A stretch of DNA of 64,000 nt from Flavobacteriales bacterium (GTDB lineage: Bacteria > Bacteroidota > Bacteroidia > Flavobacteriales_D > Sanyastnellaceae), in the NCBI GenBank assembly GCA_018402085.1, contig JAGYJM010000002.1, positions 2,247,501 through 2,311,500 of the forward strand, given 5' to 3'. Position 1 is the first letter of the stretch. Every line of letters begins with the position of its first letter. Made by a program: the position numbers and the translations under genes. Of the stretch, positions 59,573-64,000 are shown in pieces. The notes under the pieces are model-generated. The model had not been told where the DNA came from and did no database searches. It saw nothing but the letters and a program-made list of their open reading frames with translations.

Positions 59573-59700
59573 TGCGGTTCTCGGATGCCTGTGAGGCATC
59601 CCTCTCAGATGCGGCGCCAGATATTTTCATTTTCATTTCCTTTTCCATTTTCATTTTCATTTCCATGCGCACAATGCATTGTGCGCCTACAGGTCCATCG
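59573..59700. repeat. Single unit of hairpin repeat and CCTACAG hairpin
   Basis: CTCGGATGCCTGTGAGGCATCCCTCTC is a 60-bp-array-type hairpin with a GATGCC/GGCATC stem; ATTTTC hexamers follow; then TGCGCACAATGCATTGTGCGCCTACAG (about 59664-59692). Confidence 0.75.
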
Positions 59701-59749
59701 GTCGATTGTCTCTGCTTCCGTACCTTCGTGGCACCAAAATTAAATTGCT

Positions 59750-60964
59750 ATGAGTACTGTGCGAATTGGCGTCATTCGTGAAGGCAAAGTTCCACCCGAT
59801 CACCGCGTACCGCTCTCTCCTGAGCAGTGTACCCGCGCCATGCGAGAGCATCCGAACCTCGAAATCAAAGTGCAGCCGAGCCCGATTCGTAAGTTTACCG
59901 ATGGTGACTACGAAGCCCATGGCATCACCTTGCAAGATGACCTCAGCGACTGTGACATCCTGATTGGGGTGAAAGAAGTGCCACTCGAGATGCTCATTCC
60001 GAACAAGACTTACCTGTTCTTCTCGCACACGCTCAAATTGCAGCCGTACAATGCGAAGTTGCTTCGTGAAATCCTCGACAAGAAAATACGCCTGATTGAT
60101 TACGAAGCCATCACTGACAAGAACGACAAGCGCCTCATTGGTTTCGGTCGCTATGCAGGCATCGTAGGTTGCTACAATGGCTTGCGCACGTACGGACTCA
60201 AGCACGGATTGTATGAACTCAAACCCGCACACCAATGTGAAGACCGCAAAGAGATGGAGGGCGAACTGCTGAAAGTACGCTTTATTCAGGGCTTCAAACT
60301 GGTGTTAACCGGTTTTGGCCGTGTCGGACATGGTGCTCGGGAGATCCTCGATCTTCTGCCCATCAAAGAAGTGGACGCCGATACGTTTTTGAACGCTGAT
60401 TTCGATGGGCCTGTCTTTACGCACCTCGGCACGGATCAATACAACGCCCGCAAGAGCGATGGCGGATTTGACAAGGCCGAGTTTTACGATGATCCTTCAG
60501 GTTACGAGAGTACCTTCCCGCGCTTTGCGCACGTGGCCGACATGTACATTGCCTGTCATTTCTACGGTGAAGGTGCACCGTTCCTATACACGCGTGAAGA
60601 CATCCGTCATCCTGACTGGAGCATTGACACCGTGGCCGATATCAGCTGCGACATCGATGGTCCGGTAGCGAGCACAATTCAGCCGAGCACCATCGCTGAT
60701 CCGATCTATGGCTACGACCCTGCTACCGAGCAGGTCGTTGATTTCCGCGCGGAGAACGCAATTGCGGTCATGGCCGTTGACAATTTGCCTTGCGAACTGC
60801 CGAAAGACGCGAGTGAAGACTTCGGTGAAGAGTTTATCAAGCACGTCATGCCACTGCTGGTAAATGGCGATCAAGACGACATTCTCTGGCGGGCCACTGA
60901 GACGACCTTAGAGGGTGAGCTGACTCCTCATTTCGCTTATCTGAAAGACTACGCAAAAGCGTAG
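59750..60964 (+). CDS. NAD(P)-dependent dehydrogenase, saccharopine/alanine dehydrogenase-like
   Basis: A 404-residue enzyme of the AlaDh_PNT superfamily. The N-terminal domain has VRIGVIREGKVPPDHRVPLSPEQ (substrate-binding Arg and Lys pattern) and IGVKEVPLEML; the Rossmann domain has LVLTGFGRVGHGA; ISCDIDGPVASTIQPSTI resembles the C-terminal part of lysine-forming saccharopine dehydrogenases. It could be saccharopine dehydrogenase (lysine pathway) or a related opine-type enzyme; the sequence does not decide. The stop codon lies inside a palindromic element (60949-60968), making the last residues YAKA. It converges with the TonB-like gene, 4 bp apart. Confidence 0.8.
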   Translation: MSTVRIGVIREGKVPPDHRVPLSPEQCTRAMREHPNLEIKVQPSPIRKFTDGDYEAHGITLQDDLSDCDILIGVKEVPLEMLIPNKTYLFFSHTLKLQPYNAKLLREILDKKIRLIDYEAITDKNDKRLIGFGRYAGIVGCYNGLRTYGLKHGLYELKPAHQCEDRKEMEGELLKVRFIQGFKLVLTGFGRVGHGAREILDLLPIKEVDADTFLNADFDGPVFTHLGTDQYNARKSDGGFDKAEFYDDPSGYESTFPRFAHVADMYIACHFYGEGAPFLYTREDIRHPDWSIDTVADISCDIDGPVASTIQPSTIADPIYGYDPATEQVVDFRAENAIAVMAVDNLPCELPKDASEDFGEEFIKHVMPLLVNGDQDDILWRATETTLEGELTPHFAYLKDYAKA

Positions 60965-60968
60965 GATG
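60949..60968 (+). repeat. GGATG-type hairpin element spanning a stop codon
   Basis: Stem CTACGC, loop AAAA, stem GCGTAG, tail GATG. The TAG in the second arm is the stop of the dehydrogenase gene; it reads YAKA-stop. Confidence 0.8.
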
Positions 60969-61712
60969 TTACTGTGGGATGAACCTGTAGGTAATGGTCC
61001 CCACGGAGCGCTTTGGTCCGTCTGACTTTCGAAAGAATTTTGATTTAAGCGCACTGTTGGTGGCCTCTGATGGTATGCAGTCTCCTGTGAAACTCGACCG
61101 GCCGGTATCGATCTCCGCTTCGATGACTTCTCCGGCACGATCAACCACAATGTTCAGCACGACTACCCCGCCGCCCTGGCATTTATATCCGGGAATATGG
61201 AGGTAGCGGATTTCACGCCCCGGCACATCGACCTCGCCTGTGACTTTACCGTTGTAGGACTCACCATGGTAGTCATAAGCATCCAATTCCTCCTGCGAAA
61301 GCATCTGATCGTCATGTGGTGCGGTATTCTCTTGCGGATTCTCAGCCTCGCGACGGGCACGTTCTTGTCGTACGCGCTCAAATTCTTCCTGTGCGAAATT
61401 ATCGAGTTCTTCACTGACCTCCCGCTCAGCGCGTTCTGTTTGACTGCGGCTCGTGTAACTTCGTCGCTCATTACTGCGTTCGGCGCTGGCGTTTGATACC
61501 AGGTTGGCCACATCTTCACGAATGCGTGACGCCAGTAATTCTTCGAGGGTCTTTTCTTCAGGCAGTTCCTCAAATTCAGCCATTTCAACCGAAAGGTACT
61601 CTGTATGCTGTTCAATGCGCTGAGTAGGCACATAGTTAAGCACAGCAAGCACGATAGCATGGATGGCCAGTGCTGCGATGATCGCGATGTATTTGAAGTC
61701 TTTTTTTTTCAC
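60969..61712 (-). CDS. TonB-like periplasmic-spanning protein
   Basis: A 247-residue protein with one N-terminal transmembrane helix (YIAIIAALAIHAIVLAVLNYV), a long charged linker (about 40-160, rich in Glu and Arg, probably helical) and a C-terminal alpha/beta domain (GGGVVVLNIVVDRAGEVIEAEIDTGRSSF ... SVGTITYRFIPQ) of TonB_C type. No YP motif or proline-rich linker, so it may be a TonB homologue with a different partner. Last gene before a 17-bp gap to the head-GIN gene on the same strand. Confidence 0.75.
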   Translation of the reverse strand: MKKKDFKYIAIIAALAIHAIVLAVLNYVPTQRIEQHTEYLSVEMAEFEELPEEKTLEELLASRIREDVANLVSNASAERSNERRSYTSRSQTERAEREVSEELDNFAQEEFERVRQERARREAENPQENTAPHDDQMLSQEELDAYDYHGESYNGKVTGEVDVPGREIRYLHIPGYKCQGGGVVVLNIVVDRAGEVIEAEIDTGRSSFTGDCIPSEATNSALKSKFFRKSDGPKRSVGTITYRFIPQ

Positions 61713-61729
61713 TGACCCGTTGAAAGTAC

Positions 61730-62443
61730 TCAGCGTCTGATCACCTCACCAGAGCCGGTGGTCTTTTGATCGATTTCCTGTGGATTACCTTTATACGTCA
61801 CATTGCCACTGCCACTGAGCTTGATGCTCAGTTCTTCCATCACCGTCACATCTACGTCTCCACTGCCTGAATTGTTGACGTCGGCCTTATTTGAGCGGAG
61901 GTCAACAGTCTGCACATTTCCACTGCCACGTGAGTCAATCTCAACTGCATCGGTATTTCCTTTGACTGACATAGCACCGCTTCCTGATTGTTCGATTTCA
62001 AGATAATCCCCCTCGAAGGCGATGCTGACATCACCCGTTCCGTGATTGATGATTTCAAGCGCTGCGGTCGTGATCGTGCCGCTGGAGCGAATATCAGCAC
62101 TGCCGTCATTGATGATCTTTTCGAGGTTGGATACGATGACTACGGCTTTTAGCTCATCCGTGGAGGTGATACAGCCGTCTGTTTCAATGACAAGCTGTCC
62201 GCTTCGCACCTCAGCTTTGATCTTTGGCATCAGATTCGACTGAGCGGTGATGATCACTTTAGGTGAGGCCCCAGGATCGGCGTTTGTGAGCGTAACATCC
62301 ATCGCACTGCGCACATCGATGCTGGTGAACGGTTCTACAATGCGCGATTCATCAAGTGATTCGCCTGTTCCTTGTACGCAATCAACGCATCCTGTGAAAA
62401 GGAGGGTGACAGCAAAAACCGATGTGAAGAGTAGAGTTTTCAT
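61730..62443 (-). CDS. Head-GIN domain lipoprotein (DUF2807)
   Basis: A 237-residue lipoprotein (lipobox LLFTGC) with the right-handed beta-solenoid of DUF2807: FTSIDVRSAMDVTLTNAD at the head, then repeated GSADIRSSG, GTGDVSIAFEGD, GSGAMSVKGN, GSGNVQTVDLR and GSGDVDVTVME rungs, each with the Gly-Ser-Gly turn. Likely an adhesin-like or envelope protein. It precedes the TonB-like gene, with which it may be co-transcribed. Confidence 0.88.
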   Translation of the reverse strand: MKTLLFTSVFAVTLLFTGCVDCVQGTGESLDESRIVEPFTSIDVRSAMDVTLTNADPGASPKVIITAQSNLMPKIKAEVRSGQLVIETDGCITSTDELKAVVIVSNLEKIINDGSADIRSSGTITTAALEIINHGTGDVSIAFEGDYLEIEQSGSGAMSVKGNTDAVEIDSRGSGNVQTVDLRSNKADVNNSGSGDVDVTVMEELSIKLSGSGNVTYKGNPQEIDQKTTGSGEVIRR

Positions 62444-62479
62444 AGGGTATGCAATTCGTTCGTTCAGGATGCCATGATC

Positions 62480-62500
62480 GCATCCACGCCTTTTGGCGTG
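62480..62500 (-). repeat. GGATGC-tailed hairpin element
   Basis: Reverse-strand stem CACGCC, loop AAAA, stem GGCGTG, tail GATGC. Intergenic between divergent genes. Confidence 0.8.
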
Positions 62501-62614
62501 ACATAAAAGGTAAAGATACGGTCAATGACAACAACAGAAGTATACGGAAAGAGTGTTAAAAAACGAACCGAATTCATAGAAAGCCGTATCTTCGGAGGAC
62601 GAACGTGTTTAACC

Positions 62615-63067
62615 ATGAAAATTAATCTGATGAAAAAAGTACTGACACTGCTCGGCTTCGTAGCGTTGTTCGCAACGGCTGCTTCAGCTCAAACCACTAC
62701 TGAAACGGAGACCAAAGCGAAAACTTCCTGCACTGAGGCGAAAGCTGAAAAAGCCTCTTGTTCAGAATCTACCGCAGCTAAAAAATCATGCTGCTCAAAG
62801 TCTTCAACTGCTACAGCTGAGAAGAAAGATGGTTGTTGTTCTTCAAAAACTGCGGCCTCTGCAGACGGGAAGTCTTGCAGCGACAAAACTTCGACTGCCA
62901 GCGCTAAGCAATCTTGCTCTGGTCAGAAAGACGGCAAGTCTTGCTGTTCTAAAGACAAAACCGCTGAAAAAGGCGAAACGAAAGAAGAGATCAAAACAGC
63001 ATCTCAGGAAAAGCGCGATAAAGCACGTGCTCAGCGCACTACCAGCTCAACGCTCGGGAGCAAATAA
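62615..63067 (+). CDS. Secreted Cys-Lys-Ser-rich low-complexity protein
   Basis: A 150-residue exported protein with a signal peptide (MKKVLTLLGFVALFATAASAQ from residue 6). The mature part has about 14 cysteines in recurring KSCCSK, KDGCCSSK and DGKSCSDK blocks separated by Ala/Thr/Ser/Lys, and a basic Cys-free end (EKRDKARAQRTTSSTLGSK). The Cys pairs could bind metal or form a disulfide mesh. ATG 62615 and ATG 62630 are both possible starts; GGAGGA upstream (62594) favours the first weakly. No family recognised. A terminator follows. Confidence 0.7.
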   Translation: MKINLMKKVLTLLGFVALFATAASAQTTTETETKAKTSCTEAKAEKASCSESTAAKKSCCSKSSTATAEKKDGCCSSKTAASADGKSCSDKTSTASAKQSCSGQKDGKSCCSKDKTAEKGETKEEIKTASQEKRDKARAQRTTSSTLGSK

Positions 63068-63090
63068 TCTACGAGTAGATATCCCATTTA

Positions 63091-63117
63091 AAAGCCTCCT
63101 TTGCGGAGGCTTTTTTT
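63091..63117 (+). terminator. Rho-independent terminator
   Basis: AAAGCCTCC/GGAGGCTTT stem, loop TTTGC, seven Ts. Ends the Cys-rich gene and, read in reverse with the A-run, may serve the convergent gene. Confidence 0.88.
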
Positions 63118-63154
63118 ATGCCCATCATCAACAACTACCAGCCACCAACTACCA

Positions 63155-64000
63155 TCAACCAACCATAAACTGCTTCTCGGCCATTTCTGCCACCTGTTCT
63201 CCAATGGCGAGGGCAGCAGTAGCAGCCGGTGAAGGTGCATTGAGGACGTGAATGCTGTGATCGGTGTATTCGATGCGGAAATCATCACGCGTGTCGCCAT
63301 CCTTGCTGAGGAGCAGCGCCCGCACACCCGCACGACCGGGTTTAATATCATCCATCGTTAGCGACGGGATAAGCCGCTGAAGGGTCTTCAGGAACAACCG
63401 CTTCGAAAATGCCCGTCTGTACTCATTGACACCGAAACTGATGTTATTAAAGAAGAGTTTCCAGGTGCCGCCGTAGGTAAGCGCATCCGCTGTATCTCTG
63501 AGATCAAAGTCTGTTTTGCCATAGCCTTCTCGTTTGAAGGTAAAAACAGCATTCGGCCCGCATTCGATCTCTCCGTTGGTCATTCGGGTAAAGTGGACAC
63601 CCAGGAATGGGAAATCAGGATTTGGCACAGGGTAGATCAAATGGCGCACTTTGTGCTTTGCCTGCTCTGTAAGCTCGTAGTAATCACCGCGGAAACCGAC
63701 AATTTGCTCTTTGAGCTTGACCCCATCTTTACGCGCCAGCCGATCCGCCTGGAGTCCGCTGCAAAAGACAAGAAATTTCGCACGGTATCGGTTCTTATCG
63801 GTTGTGACCACCGTTTCTGAGCCTTCACGCATGAAATCCTGCGCTTCTTCACCCAGCACGACCTTGCTACCATCGTGCATACCTAAGGCTACTTCCGCAA
63901 GTTTCTCAGTGGCTCCCCTGTAGTCGATGATACCTGTGCACCCTACATGAACTCCACCGATTGATTCACAAAAGGGCTCAATCTCTTTAATCTCTTCAGC
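63155..64000 (-). CDS. lhgO: L-2-hydroxyglutarate oxidase (partial, 5' end outside the window)
   Basis: The C-terminal 281 residues of an FAD-dependent DAO-family enzyme that oxidises L-2-hydroxyglutarate to 2-oxoglutarate, with electrons passed to the membrane quinone pool. Reading continues from the right window edge (EEIKEIEPFCESIGGVHVG, then GIIDYRGATEKLAEVALG) through VFCSGLQADRLARKDG, FRGDYYELTEQ, IYPVPNPDFPFLGVHFTRM and RAGVRALLLSKDG to the FAD-binding SIHVLNAPSPAATAALAIGE. An internal Met at 63880 is not the start. The blocks match LhgO/YgaF closely. Confidence 0.93.
   Translation of the reverse strand, partial: AEEIKEIEPFCESIGGVHVGCTGIIDYRGATEKLAEVALGMHDGSKVVLGEEAQDFMREGSETVVTTDKNRYRAKFLVFCSGLQADRLARKDGVKLKEQIVGFRGDYYELTEQAKHKVRHLIYPVPNPDFPFLGVHFTRMTNGEIECGPNAVFTFKREGYGKTDFDLRDTADALTYGGTWKLFFNNISFGVNEYRRAFSKRLFLKTLQRLIPSLTMDDIKPGRAGVRALLLSKDGDTRDDFRIEYTDHSIHVLNAPSPAATAALAIGEQVAEMAEKQFMVG

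Noticed and set aside
136-62500. GGATGC hairpins as transcription terminators
   Set aside because: Most lie inside coding sequences, have short stems and are not followed by a T-run.

Overview
The window looks like a chromosomal segment of a Bacteroidota bacterium, most likely a marine-type Flavobacteriales relative of moderate GC. The evidence is: Por/type IX secretion signals on exported proteins (a type A tail with YPNPF, and a gliding-motility type B tail with VFTPNGD); families that I know mainly from this phylum (DUF4834, DUF4924, DUF4252, DUF3667, 2TM-LytS-LytTR, 7TMR-DISM kinases); and Bacteroidota-type promoter boxes (TAnnTTTG, sometimes with TTG about 19 bp upstream). No rRNA, tRNA or CRISPR array was recognised.

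Layout. 0-4 kb: a reverse-strand operon (SDR, amidohydrolase, fructosamine-kinase-like, SCO). 4-10 kb: a secreted phospholipase-D-fold nuclease, a THUMP RNA methyltransferase with SUI1, a CPBP protease, a MopE/dockerin-like protein and an O-methyltransferase. 10-14 kb: sucC, a glycosyltransferase, a LolD-like ATPase and an AlkD-like glycosylase. 14-20 kb: a fatty acid beta-oxidation operon headed by a MarR regulator with a 16-bp palindrome over its promoter. 20-25 kb: a large type B T9SS protein, a YdjM-like membrane protein and an M42 peptidase. 25-32 kb: a compact signalling locus. One operon has an E1/ThiF-like adenylyltransferase, a GNAT/LuxI-like acyltransferase, a 7TMR-DISM histidine kinase, a receiver-kinase hybrid and a stand-alone receiver; a divergent pair encodes a receiver-like protein without the phospho-Asp and a kinase-like protein without ATP-binding motifs. 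32-36 kb: OmpH/Skp-like protein, DUF1853, pyrD. 36-42 kb: accessory, repeat-rich DNA with an AT-rich nuclease-RAMA gene bounded by inverted 13-bp ends and abutting what looks like the 3' end of a group II intron. 42-46 kb: purB and an MsbA-like exporter. 46-52 kb: a SnoaL/HxlR divergent pair, a GH43 plus SGNH pair, a GT-C-like membrane protein and a CIA30 protein. 52-64 kb: regulators, T9SS cargo, a 2TM-LytS-LytTR operon, DUF3667, a lysine/alanine-dehydrogenase-like enzyme, a TonB-like protein, a head-GIN protein, a Cys-rich secreted protein and a partial L-2-hydroxyglutarate oxidase.

The most striking signal is not a gene. At least 18 copies of a roughly 20-bp element are scattered through the window: a 5-7 bp GC-rich stem whose sequence changes on both arms together, a 4-base A-rich loop, then the constant tail GGATGC. 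Thirteen copies lie inside or across the stop of coding sequences, nearly always in one reading frame so that the protein reads A-K-A-x-D-A or similar. A second level of repeats fills the spacers: a 60-bp tandem array with a central hairpin (35.7-36.3 kb) with single copies elsewhere, hairpins ending in CCCTACAG, and short tandem heptamers. The two leads most worth following are the GGATGC hairpin family and the E1/acyltransferase/two-component locus.
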